From CAVYUC01 sp963816685 (GTDB lineage: Bacteria; Bacteroidota; Bacteroidia; Bacteroidales; Prolixibacteraceae): 64,000 bases of DNA. Location of the stretch: the NCBI GenBank assembly GCA_963816685.1, contig CAWFMB010000028.1:62001-126000 (forward strand), written 5' to 3'. Numbering within the stretch: position 1 is the first letter of the stretch; every line of letters begins with the position of its first letter. The translations under genes were made by a program, and so were the position numbers. Shown here piece after piece: positions 44,877-52,314 of this stretch. The notes under the pieces were generated by a model, which was given only the letters and a program-made list of their open reading frames with translations, searched no databases and was not told where the DNA came from.

Positions 44877-45117
44877 TTTCGGGTTCAGGTTACAGATTAC
44901 AGGTGAAGTGGACTGTTTTACAGGCTGTGTAAAAAATTAGATTTTTAATTGCGGTTGGATTTATCCAATGGATCGGGACATACATCAGAACACCGGGCTT
45001 TTAGCCCTAAATATGAAAAGATTGGATTAAAGTCCCGAATTTTTTATCCAATAAATCCGTCCGATACCCAATATTCCAAAATTCCAACAAACTGAAGGTC
45101 GGCTGTTCTTGTCCAGA

Positions 45118-45360
45118 CTACATTGCGTTTAGCCATTCCAGATTTCTTTTATCCATTGCATCCTGTGAAATTAACTTCCCTTTTTTGATATCCTGTTCGC
45201 TCATTTCCAACATTGTCTTTTGCTCGTCTGTCAATTCTACGGTTTCAGATTCAGACGAACTTGCGGAAACCAGTTTGTCCAGTGCTTCTAAAAAGTCTTT
45301 ATTTTTAATCGATAAAATTTTATTTATCAATCCATTTCTTATTTTTTCTACTGTTGTCAT
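45118..45360 (-). CDS. Orphan antitoxin-like protein
   Basis: An 80-residue charged helical protein. KIRNGLINKILSIKNKDFLEALDKLV, a Ser-rich linker, then VELTDEQKTMLEMSEQDIKKGKLISQDAMDKRNLEWL match a common Bacteroidetes antitoxin type usually followed by a RelE/ParE toxin. No toxin frame lies in the 240 bp downstream, so this is an orphan or a remnant. It begins the accessory island. The assignment is by pattern. Confidence 0.55.
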   Translation of the reverse strand: MTTVEKIRNGLINKILSIKNKDFLEALDKLVSASSSESETVELTDEQKTMLEMSEQDIKKGKLISQDAMDKRNLEWLNAM

Positions 45361-45425
45361 TTTTTACAAATTTTAATCATAAATATCTGAAAAATTAATC
45401 GCTTTTCATAATCCTGTACAACACA

Positions 45426-45467
45426 GTGCTTTTGGTTGCAGAGCCCAGATTATTATCAGTGCCGGCA
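45426..45467. repeat. Dispersed repeat (copy 1 of GTGCTTTnGGTTGCAG family)
   Basis: GTGCTTTTGGTTGCAGAGCC then CAGATTATTA and GTGCCGGC aligns with 46027-46068 (GTGCTTTAGGTTGCAGGGCA...). A second, shorter relative follows at about 45475-45503 (GCTTGGTTGCCGGGGACAGA). These lie on both sides of the DUF3788 gene. Confidence 0.6.
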
Positions 45468-45525
45468 AGGAGATGCTTGGTTGCCGGGGACAGATTATAA
45501 TGCGATTTTCTTCATCATTGAGGGA

Positions 45526-45960
45526 TTACTTTAATCCTTTCTTATACTTTACAACCTCTTTTAAGTCTTCAATCTGTTTATGCCGGTCAATATCAATAAT
45601 CAATGGGATAAGTTTTCCTATAGGTTTTGCTGCTTTAAATTCCTCTTTTATTTTATTATCAACAGCTAATTCTAAAACCCCTAATCCTGTTTTTTCCGTG
45701 AAATAAAAACCTGTTTTTATATAGTTCTCCCAAACCGAAAGCCAAAGAATAGTTTTTTTCTTAAAAACCACTTTACACAACCAGGCCCCTCCATCTTTGT
45801 AAAACCGCCATTGAGGTTCCAAATCAAATTCATTCGTAAAAATTTCAATTAATTCCTGATAGACATTGAAAAGTTCTTTACCAAGAGCGTTTTCCAATAC
45901 TGTATCTGTAGGTTCTGTTTCTTTCTCCCGTAAAAGTATTGTTTCATTGTTTGATTCCAT
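45526..45960 (-). CDS. DUF3788-like protein
   Basis: A 144-residue protein if started at ATG 45960 (MESNNETILLREKETEPTDT). The core LFNVYQELIEIFTNEFDLEPQWRFYKDGGAWLCKVVFKKKTILWLSVWEN followed by GFYFTEKTGLGVLEL matches the DUF3788 pattern of short cytoplasmic proteins. Function unknown. It is flanked on both sides by the dispersed repeat at 45426 and 46027, as if delivered as a cassette. Confidence 0.6.
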   Translation of the reverse strand: MESNNETILLREKETEPTDTVLENALGKELFNVYQELIEIFTNEFDLEPQWRFYKDGGAWLCKVVFKKKTILWLSVWENYIKTGFYFTEKTGLGVLELAVDNKIKEEFKAAKPIGKLIPLIIDIDRHKQIEDLKEVVKYKKGLK

Positions 45961-46026
45961 AATATCTAAATTTTTATTGTATCCGTTTTTACCAAAGTTT
46001 CTCTCGCTTGCGCAAATTTGCAATTC

Positions 46027-46110
46027 GTGCTTTAGGTTGCAGGGCATGGATTATTAATCTGCGCCAGCGATGTTTTTAAAATTACGCGATGAAATCGCGC
46101 GGGAGCGGTG
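46027..46110. repeat. Two adjacent dispersed repeats upstream of DUF3788 gene
   Basis: Positions 46027-46068 are copy 2 of the GGTTGCAG family found at 45426. Directly after it, 46072-46110 carries GTTTTTAAAATTACGCGAT then GAAATCGCGCGGGAGCGGTG, nearly identical to 46815-46853 (37 of 39 positions by eye). It contains the inverted core CGCGATnAAATCGCG. Confidence 0.7.
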
Positions 46111-46141
46111 GAGCTGACGGTTTTTGGAATGGCAAAGATTT

Positions 46142-46597
46142 TTAGCATAAAACCGTGAACTCATAAGTTAAAGTCATTTCAACAGGCACCGGAATGAATA
46201 ACCAACCAAGGAGAATTACTATTAGCCTCCAATACATTTTACCGAATTTGTTCTTTTCCCTGTTTACTATTTTTTGTAACAGTTGTCCTGTTACAACAGC
46301 AACAACCAAAGATGCACAGACAATAAGAGGCAGAGCCCAGGTTCCTCCTTCCCACATACAAGGTCCAATATTACTTTTAGCCATTATATAGCTTCCAGGG
46401 ACATACAAAGGCGTTTCGAAAGCCCAGTCTATTCCACCAAGTGCTGTCCAACCGTCAGGATTAACTCTGACTCCACCAGCAAGTTTGAACAGCCAGTATC
46501 CTATCCCTAAATCATAAACGATATGCCCTACAAACAAGATGGGTATTAGAACCAGGTTTCTGAACAGGTTTGATATTTTGATTCTGAATCTGGTCAT
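46142..46597 (-). CDS. Multi-pass membrane protein of accessory island, function unknown
   Basis: A 151-residue protein with about three hydrophobic segments: LFRNLVLIPILFVGHIVYDLGIGY, LPLIVCASLVVAVVTG and WRLIVILLGWLFIPVPVE. No known domain recognised. Its start overlaps the stop of the upstream 46594-46746 gene by 4 bp, so the two form a unit. That unit is flanked by copies of the 39-bp CGCGAT repeat at 46072 and 46815. Confidence 0.5.
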   Translation of the reverse strand: MTRFRIKISNLFRNLVLIPILFVGHIVYDLGIGYWLFKLAGGVRVNPDGWTALGGIDWAFETPLYVPGSYIMAKSNIGPCMWEGGTWALPLIVCASLVVAVVTGQLLQKIVNREKNKFGKMYWRLIVILLGWLFIPVPVEMTLTYEFTVLC

Positions 46598-46746
46598 TTC
46601 CTACTTTCTACCCTTACTGAATTATATCCATCGAGGAAGGCTTGTTTGTTTTCTTCCCAGTTAATTAATACGTCAAAAACAAATACGGTTAAAACTCCCA
46701 AGAAGAAGACTACAATGTCTCGCTTTGTGATTTTAATTTTTTTCAT
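46594..46746 (-). CDS. Short single-helix membrane protein
   Basis: A 50-residue protein from ATG 46746 (MKKIKITKRDIVVFFLGVLTVFVFDVLINWEEN) with one hydrophobic helix at about residues 10-28. An upstream in-frame start would add 14 unlikely residues. The 4-bp overlap with the following gene supports it as real and translationally coupled. Function unknown. Confidence 0.45.
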   Translation of the reverse strand: MKKIKITKRDIVVFFLGVLTVFVFDVLINWEENKQAFLDGYNSVRVESRK

Positions 46747-46814
46747 GATAAAGTCTGGTTTTTGTTCTGGTATTTTTTTTAAAGTCAAAATCTTAAAGTC
46801 TGGCCCCCGGCAAG

Positions 46815-46853
46815 GTTTTTAAAATCACGCGATAAAATCGCGCGGGAGCGGTG
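46815..46853. repeat. 39-bp dispersed repeat, second copy
   Basis: GTTTTTAAAATCACGCGATAA... through GGGAGCGGTG matches 46072-46110 in the same orientation. The two copies bracket the gene pair 46142-46746. A short inverted core (CGCGAT/ATCGCG) is present. Confidence 0.7.
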
Positions 46854-46934
46854 TTTTCATATATATTTCTTTTTTATAAAAGCTATTTGTTTTTTTATCA
46901 CTACAATTTTATTTGCTGATACTGTATTTTAAAC

Positions 46935-47444
46935 TTAATCTTTTATTACATAAGTAGTAGATATTATGTCATGAAGTCCTCTCTTTTCTTTTGAAAGATA
47001 TGTGACTGCTTCAAGAGGTATTAATCTTGAAACTGTTCTAACAACTAACAATATAAACCTTGGTTTATTTCCTGTTTTATCTACAACATGAGTTTTGGTT
47101 ATAAATTTTCCAATTGTTTTGCTGAAAAAGTATTCTTGAAAGAAGTAGAAAACGAACATTACAATTGCCCCAAATAAATATTGATTGTCCACAATTATAT
47201 ACCCCAATTGATAAATACCTAATAAAAGACCAACAAAATATGAAAATATATAAGCAACAAATAAATCAACAACAAAATGCAAAAATCTTGTTTTTCTATT
47301 AACTTTTAGTGTTTCGGGGTTGGATACTTTAATTGTTTCTCTGGTGTTTTCTGGTTTTTTTGGAGGATTTAATACAATTTCTTCATTTTTTGGTTTATAG
47401 TTAATTTTCTCACTCCCTTGTAAAAGCTCATTAAAATCAAATAA
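46935..47444 (-). CDS. RDD family membrane protein, start unclear
   Basis: The RDD domain (RKTRFLHFVVDLFVAYIF near the start; FSKTIGKFITKTHVVD; LLVVRTVSRLIPLEAVTYL; KRGLHDIISTTYVIKD) has three membrane segments. The only standard start in this frame is TTG at 47282, inside the first helix. Upstream codons read as plausible protein (FNELLQGSEKINYKPKNEEI, VLNPPKKPENTRE) up to 47444, just after a TGA at 47445-47447. The end of the preceding gene supplies ATG at 47448, one base out of frame. A 1-bp shift in the 5' end is likely. RDD proteins have uncertain transport-like roles. Confidence 0.6.
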   Translation of the reverse strand, partial: LFDFNELLQGSEKINYKPKNEEIVLNPPKKPENTRETIKVSNPETLKVNRKTRFLHFVVDLFVAYIFSYFVGLLLGIYQLGYIIVDNQYLFGAIVMFVFYFFQEYFFSKTIGKFITKTHVVDKTGNKPRFILLVVRTVSRLIPLEAVTYLSKEKRGLHDIISTTYVIKD

Positions 47445-47949
47445 TCATTTTTATCTTCAATTTGTACTTTCTTTTTAAGTTGTTTTTTACTTTTCGATTA
47501 AGTTTTTTAGTTGCAAAATAAATAGCCCAAATAAAGCTCAGGGTTAGAATAGCTAGAATACTTTCCTTATAATCTTCATAATCAATTTCTGCTAAATAAC
47601 CGCCTGGAGTTTGTCTTTTTTCTATTTCTTTTATCCAAGTCGTATTTAAAGCTTTCAGGGATTGAATATCTTCATTTCTATTGTATGTTTTATAAAGAAA
47701 CAAGAATATTGGTTTGCTATCAATTCTCGTAATTGTCAATATTGCAGCTACAATATAATCCTTTGAATTTGCATTGTCCACAGAGAATTGATATTTCGAT
47801 AATATACCATAACTTAACGAATATTTACTTTCATAACTGATGCCAAATGGCTCCATTTGAAAATCAGCCATTTTTAAACGTTCATCAATTTTCGAGAGGT
47901 TTTCGAAGTTTTTATTTGGCATCATTAATTTGTAACTTAAATTCGTCAA
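47437..47949 (-). CDS. Hypothetical protein with C-terminal membrane helix
   Basis: A 170-residue protein without recognised domain. A mixed alpha/beta N-terminal part (about 1-125) is followed by one membrane helix (ILAILTLSFIWAIYFATKK) and a very basic tail. Start uncertain: Met1, Met9 or Met10. It lies 16 bp downstream of the next gene and its end overlaps the 5' region of the RDD gene, so these are probably cotranscribed. Confidence 0.5.
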   Translation of the reverse strand: MTNLSYKLMMPNKNFENLSKIDERLKMADFQMEPFGISYESKYSLSYGILSKYQFSVDNANSKDYIVAAILTITRIDSKPIFLFLYKTYNRNEDIQSLKALNTTWIKEIEKRQTPGGYLAEIDYEDYKESILAILTLSFIWAIYFATKKLNRKVKNNLKRKYKLKIKMII

Positions 47950-47965
47950 TGTAATCTACTTTATG

Positions 47966-48595
47966 TTATTTGAGAAAGTGTTTGTAATCTTTAGCCCCAA
48001 CATTAGTATTTATCAAATCATTGAAAACCTCAATTAAAATGTATTTTTCACAAATGTGATTCTCATCAACCAAAAAATTAGCATAATCTTCTTCGCTAAT
48101 ATAATAAGCCAGCAAGGTGTTTGTTTCGGGGCATAATTTTTTTGCGGTTTCAAGTAGGTTCCCCATTGAATCATCCACTTTTACAAATCCACTGGGAAAG
48201 GGCAATTCAATATATGAATTACCAACTTTAATTTTATCTGTTTGAAAATGAAGGTTTAAATCCGTAACATTATCTGAATGAGATGCAAATTCTTTAGATT
48301 TGTTATTATTTAATAAATCCTTTTTGAAAGTTTTAAATCCCATGTCATGCCATTCAGGGTATTTGTCAGCAAAACCTTTGTAAAGTATTCTCAAAATAGA
48401 ATCATTTTTTAAATCGTTACAAAACGATTCAAAACCGTAATCTTTCAACTCAGGATTTTTAGGTTCCAAATAATTATATAATAGATTTAACCTTTCAGTT
48501 GGTTCTGTTACAAAAAAGTCAAAATAAAAAATTGTTCCATTTGGCAAGTTATCATGATGCCAATTTATAATCGTTTTAAAACCATTTAAAGACAA
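47966..48595 (-). CDS. Hypothetical protein of accessory island
   Basis: A 209-residue soluble protein. Two similar segments occur, ELKDYGFESFCNDLKNDSI (about 49-67) and EWHDMGFKTFKKDLLNNNK (about 80-98), suggesting an internal duplication. No family recognised and no signal peptide or membrane helix. The codon choice is AT-rich, like the rest of the 46.9-50.7 kb block. Confidence 0.5.
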   Translation of the reverse strand: MSLNGFKTIINWHHDNLPNGTIFYFDFFVTEPTERLNLLYNYLEPKNPELKDYGFESFCNDLKNDSILRILYKGFADKYPEWHDMGFKTFKKDLLNNNKSKEFASHSDNVTDLNLHFQTDKIKVGNSYIELPFPSGFVKVDDSMGNLLETAKKLCPETNTLLAYYISEEDYANFLVDENHICEKYILIEVFNDLINTNVGAKDYKHFLK

Positions 48596-48618
48596 TGTAA
48601 GTATCCTTTTCTCTGAGA

Positions 48619-49022
48619 TTATAAAAGTTTATGAAGTTTTTTCTCATTTCGCATGTCTTTTTTGAACTGCTGGAACGGAACATTAAAACCCTCTTTAAGG
48701 ATGAGATAATGATGTAATTTATTTATTGAAGATGTGAAATTGTATATTGTTAAAGGTTTTGCATTTGGAAAAGAATTTAAAAATTCAGTTGTTTCATTAA
48801 TTGGAATATTAAATGTGTCTTTCCCATTTATAAAGGATTTTATCTCTATTGCATCTGGTAACTCACTTAAAAATTCTTGAACTTTATTTACAGGAATGTC
48901 ATAAATCGTTTCCCCTGATTTGAAACTTCTTACTGGAATACTATCTTGTATTTTTATATCCTTATTCTTAAAAGATGTTAGGAAGAAAAAGCAAAGAAGG
49001 AATAATATTGGAATATTTTCAT
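48619..49022 (-). pseudogene. Frameshifted small exported protein with internal FxIPxxxxxxFLxxxPxA repeats
   Basis: On the minus strand a long open frame ends at TAA 48619-48621 but has no start codon. ATG 49022 lies one base out of frame, and adding one A to the AAAA at 49016-49019 gives MKNIPILFLLCFFFLTSFKN, a signal peptide or anchor, then about 115 residues. The mature part has two similar segments, YDIPVNKVQEFLSELPDA and FNIPINETTEFLNSFPNA, and a weaker third (FNVPFQQFKKDM). It fills the otherwise empty gap 48596-49065. Function unknown. Confidence 0.65.
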
Positions 49023-49065
49023 AAGTTCAAAGTTTGATTCAACCTATCCAAATGCTCAAAGCATG

Positions 49066-49395
49066 TTAAATGGCTTCAATAGTTAAATGTACAAGAAATA
49101 ATGCTTCTTTAGGCTCTCCTTGTTGATTTGCACAGTCAGACAAATCAAGTCCGATTTTTAGCAATTTAGTGTCATCAACCATTCTCCTGATTGATATATC
49201 TGTAATTTTGAATGGTTTATTTTCGGGTTCAAATTTTATCACGTCTCCAATGCTAAAACCATTTTTTGTTTCTCCTGTTTTATTGTTTTTGACGAACTTG
49301 AGTAATTCTCTATCAGTTGTTGAATAGCATTCACCAGTGTCAGATACTGTTGAAAAGATAAATTTTGCGTAATAATCAAGATCTTTAATTTTCAT
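49066..49395 (-). CDS. Hypothetical small protein
   Basis: A 109-residue protein from ATG 49395 (MKIKDLDYYAKFIFSTVSDT). The centre (FSIGDVIKFEPENKPFKITDISIR) looks like a small beta-barrel. No membrane segment or signal. No family recognised. Minus strand like its neighbours in the island. Confidence 0.5.
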   Translation of the reverse strand: MKIKDLDYYAKFIFSTVSDTGECYSTTDRELLKFVKNNKTGETKNGFSIGDVIKFEPENKPFKITDISIRRMVDDTKLLKIGLDLSDCANQQGEPKEALFLVHLTIEAI

Positions 49396-49574
49396 ATTAT
49401 TGGTTTTATGGATTATGTTTTTTTCTTTTTTCAAGATGCTCCATAACATTCAGTGTATGATTTCGCCATGGATTGTGGGCTTCAAACCTATCAAATCACC
49501 ACCCAAAGAAGCGGGTGATAATGCTCGAAAACCTCTGAAACCCTTATGAATTACACATATATTATGCGCTTTGC

Positions 49575-50336
49575 TTATTCACATTCTTTTTTCCAGCGTT
49601 TATAATAGTTCTGCAATCCAGTTTTTTGCCCTCCTCGAAAGTAGCGACCTTCATTTAGAGTTTCAATCATTTTTTCCACATCTTTAGAATGTCTTGTATC
49701 CCAATTTAACTCTCTAACCAGATATGCACCAACTAAATCGGGATTTAATTCAGGTTCGTATTTATGCAATGATTTTATATAAGTTTTTGCTCTATAATTG
49801 TCCATAGGATGATTTATCCCAGTTGACATGTTAATTGTATTTGTCAATTCTTGCATTGCTAATTTCACAATAGGACTTGGCTCTGGATATTGCTCTTTCT
49901 TAGTATTTTCTTTTCCTGATATTTCTATTGCATTCCAGGTTTTTATCCATTTCTCAGTTAATTTTCTTAACCAAGGAATCGCAATAATGTATTTAACAGA
50001 ATGATAATCATCTATTTTTAAAATTTCATCCGAATCTATTCCGCAACATATTACAACATCAGAGTCTGAACCATATTGCGATTTCTGATATGTCAATTTA
50101 GTCTCAAACTTGAATACCGCAGGACAATCTTTAAATCTCGTTCCGTTAAATAGCTTTTTAACTACATCATTGCCATATAGTCTTTCAAACCATCCTGTGT
50201 TTTGTTTTGTATGGATGTACAATATAATATTCTTAACATCTTGGTCTTTCTTAGCTAGTTCACAAGCAAACGACATTGCTAACTGGTAAGCATCATCATC
50301 ATTTGCTTCTGTGTTGATATAAAATTTTGTGTTCAT
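49575..50336 (-). CDS. Hypothetical protein of accessory island, alpha/beta N-terminal domain
   Basis: A 253-residue soluble protein. The first half (MNTKFYINTEANDDDAYQLA, KNIILYIHTKQNTGWFE, SDVVICCGID, VKYIIAIPWLRKL) has alternating strands and helices. The second half is helical and ends in RYFRGGQKTGLQNYYKRWKK, a basic segment. I do not recognise the family. The island setting suggests an accessory or defence-like role, which is speculation. Confidence 0.5.
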   Translation of the reverse strand: MNTKFYINTEANDDDAYQLAMSFACELAKKDQDVKNIILYIHTKQNTGWFERLYGNDVVKKLFNGTRFKDCPAVFKFETKLTYQKSQYGSDSDVVICCGIDSDEILKIDDYHSVKYIIAIPWLRKLTEKWIKTWNAIEISGKENTKKEQYPEPSPIVKLAMQELTNTINMSTGINHPMDNYRAKTYIKSLHKYEPELNPDLVGAYLVRELNWDTRHSKDVEKMIETLNEGRYFRGGQKTGLQNYYKRWKKECE

Positions 50337-50386
50337 TTGGATTTATTTTGAATAATTTGATTTTAAATTAATTATCGTTGCTCTTA

Positions 50387-50749
50387 TTATACTCTATCTT
50401 GTGATATAAAGTCCACTAAGCCAATATTTGCATATGATGAACTTAATGATGGTCTTGAATCCGGAGAGTATCTTGAATACCTTGAATATCTGCTATACTT
50501 TGAATATTTTGAATATTCAGAATATACTGAATAAGGACACTTTTCTCTAATTGAACCAACTTTATATCCATTCAATTCGTACATTATTCCGTCCAAATAC
50601 CAACCAATGTGTTTTCCCTTCCATCCATAAATTTTATCTTCATAAACATATGCAACAGCATGCCCATCCCATGTATAAAAAGAATTGTCATGGTCGGTAG
50701 ATAAATAAATCTTTGGATGTCCAGTTTTGTCATAAAAAGTTATTTCCAT
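50387..50749 (-). CDS. 4-fold beta flower-like protein with Tyr-Ser repeat tail
   Basis: A 120-residue protein. Its first 70 residues contain repeated short strands (EITFYDKTGHPKIYLS, FYTWDGHAVAYVYED, KIYGWKGKHIGWYLDG, MYELNGYKVGSI), the pattern of 4-fold beta flower proteins. Residues about 72-92 are a repeat of Tyr-Ser-Lys/Arg triplets (YSEYSKYSKYSRYSRYSR), coded by 9-bp-like DNA units at about 50465-50530. Repeat length could vary by slippage. Function unknown. Confidence 0.6.
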   Translation of the reverse strand: MEITFYDKTGHPKIYLSTDHDNSFYTWDGHAVAYVYEDKIYGWKGKHIGWYLDGIMYELNGYKVGSIREKCPYSVYSEYSKYSKYSRYSRYSRYSPDSRPSLSSSYANIGLVDFISQDRV

Positions 50750-50824
50750 AATTTCAAGTTTTTATATGATATCGAAGTACTTCATGATTGTTTGCTTGAA
50801 ATGTTCGTTTTCGATGATTTATTG

Positions 50825-51235
50825 TCATGCATTGTCACCACTTCTTATACCGTCGTAAATTACTGACCGGAAGTTCTTTACATTACACCCTGGGTACTTT
50901 TCACTACCAGCGGAGTACTTTTCAATCATCCGGGAGTTGATTTCACGCTGCACGGAGTAGTTTTCAGTATGTTTCCTATTCTTTTCATTAGTCGCCGGGT
51001 ATCATTTATGCTTCCCGGAGTGGTTTTCACTGCCGGCGAACAGGTTCTCACTTCCGGCGGAGTTAAATGCGGGATTCGCCAACTGGTTTTCATCTTTTGC
51101 CGCGTTCAATTCACTGCTTTGCGACTGGTTTTCGTTAATTGTTCTTCTGAAAGTGCTGATTTTGGCTATCGCCCGTTCCGTATTCCTTGTTATTTCCCCT
51201 TGCCGGGGCTTTATCCGGCAAGGGGAAAAATGCCC
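50825..51235 (-). pseudogene. Degenerate heptapeptide-repeat coding remnant behind 51245 gene
   Basis: On the minus strand the frame of the 51245-51886 gene stays open past its TAA for about 80 codons to a TGA at 51002-51004, then about 58 codons more to a TGA at 50825. It reads as a 7-residue repeat, e.g. AGSENLF, AGSENHS, HTENYSV, IEKYSAG, SEKYPG, corresponding to about 21-bp DNA units with GTGAAAAnn...CTCCGG. This suggests a decayed C-terminal repeat region or a separate relic. No gene is supported on the plus strand. Confidence 0.4.
51196..51225 (-). terminator. Strong hairpin after the 51245 gene
   Basis: CCCCTTGCCGG (51196-51206) pairs with CCGGCAAGGGG (51215-51225) around an 8-bp loop. 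It lies 20 bp downstream of the minus-strand stop codon at 51245. No T-run follows, so termination is likely but not certain. Confidence 0.6.
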
Positions 51236-51244
51236 TGCAGACCG

Positions 51245-51886
51245 TTAATCCACAATAGTGCGTGCCCGCTTGTATTCGTCGTAAAATTCGGGATGGCTGA
51301 ACTGAAACTGCAGCATGAGCTTGTCGAGCCGGTTGTTGAGCATGTTCATGGCTGTATCTATCAGTTCCTGGAGTGCTGTTTGGGCGGCAAATGCCTGGTT
51401 CCGGATAGTGCGGGGCCGGCCTATAAGCTCATTGAACTGGTCGATTGAAGTTTCCGCTTCAGTAACCATTGCATCGCTCACACCGTAATCCACCAGATTG
51501 CCCAACTCGGCCCTTGCCGCATCGGTAACCGGTTTAACCAGCGCTTCCACATCGGTTTCGCGGGCATGTGTAATTTCCGACCGGGTTACTTTTACATTGT
51601 CAGCCAGTATGCTATTGCCCGTAATGGCGCCGTAAGCCTGCAATGTGCCCGACAATCCCAGAATTTTCTGGATGAGACCTTCCAGTACATTTCCCTTATC
51701 GGCGGTTACGGCTTTGCTGTCGGCATTCGTCAGCTCATTTTTTTCAGCAACGCGCTGAATCAGTTCATCGATTTCGTTTTTGGTACCAACAAAAATCATA
51801 ATTCCGTTCCAGAAAACGGTGTTGGCATCAAGTGTTGCCTGGGTGTTGAGCATCATTCTGTAATGATTTGTCTGTTCTTTGTTCAT
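51245..51886 (-). CDS. All-helical hypothetical protein
   Basis: A 213-residue soluble protein predicted to be nearly all helical. The N-terminal part (YRMMLNTQATLDANTVFWNGI) is followed by long helices with Ala/Glu/Lys patterns. No domain was recognised; such proteins recur in Bacteroidetes with unknown function. Its GC content looks higher than that of the island genes below 50.8 kb. In-frame repeat-coding sequence continues behind its stop codon. Start ATG 51886. Confidence 0.6.
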   Translation of the reverse strand: MNKEQTNHYRMMLNTQATLDANTVFWNGIMIFVGTKNEIDELIQRVAEKNELTNADSKAVTADKGNVLEGLIQKILGLSGTLQAYGAITGNSILADNVKVTRSEITHARETDVEALVKPVTDAARAELGNLVDYGVSDAMVTEAETSIDQFNELIGRPRTIRNQAFAAQTALQELIDTAMNMLNNRLDKLMLQFQFSHPEFYDEYKRARTIVD

Positions 51887-52314
51887 AAGATTTTGTTTTA
51901 AATTTAAATTCAGGTTTTAGGATGAGTGGATTGAAACCGGCAGTAAAACGGATATCGCTTTTACCGGTGAAACAGTACTGAAGTATTCGTAATTGTTGAA
52001 ATGTGGTGCGGTTCTCATTTTTGGTTTATTTTCTTTTGTATCAACTTTAGGTTAAGCAGGTTGCAATTTAACAATTAAATTAATATGAACATACTATTAT
52101 GAAATTTTTTATACCATTCTTCGTCCCCCTTTGATTACCTGATTATTTTTTGGAATACAAAAGTCGTATCTCAAAGGGGGATTAAGAGGGGTTTTAAGCA
52201 CAATCTTCTAAAATAGATTACAGATATAAATCCTCCGGTCCCGCCTACCCGGGACCACCTCCTTTTGAAAAAGGAGGATGCGCTCCGATGCGGCTTTTCT
52301 TCGTCCCTGTTGAT
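51887..52314. repeat. Intergenic region of stacked inverted repeats
   Basis: A 428-bp gap with no gene. It holds TCCCCCTTTGA (52124-52134) against TCAAAGGGGGA (52171-52181), GGTCCC/GGGACC (52237-52256) and CCTCC...GGAGG (about 52258-52276). Such C/G-rich modules recur in Bacteroidetes gaps; a related one is at 54737-54768. They may be terminators for the genes ending here. Confidence 0.5.

Noticed and set aside
45400..50760. Integron cassette array
   Set aside because: No integrase gene is in the window, and the repeats lack the paired GTTRRRY ends of attC sites. Only cassette-like behaviour is suggested.
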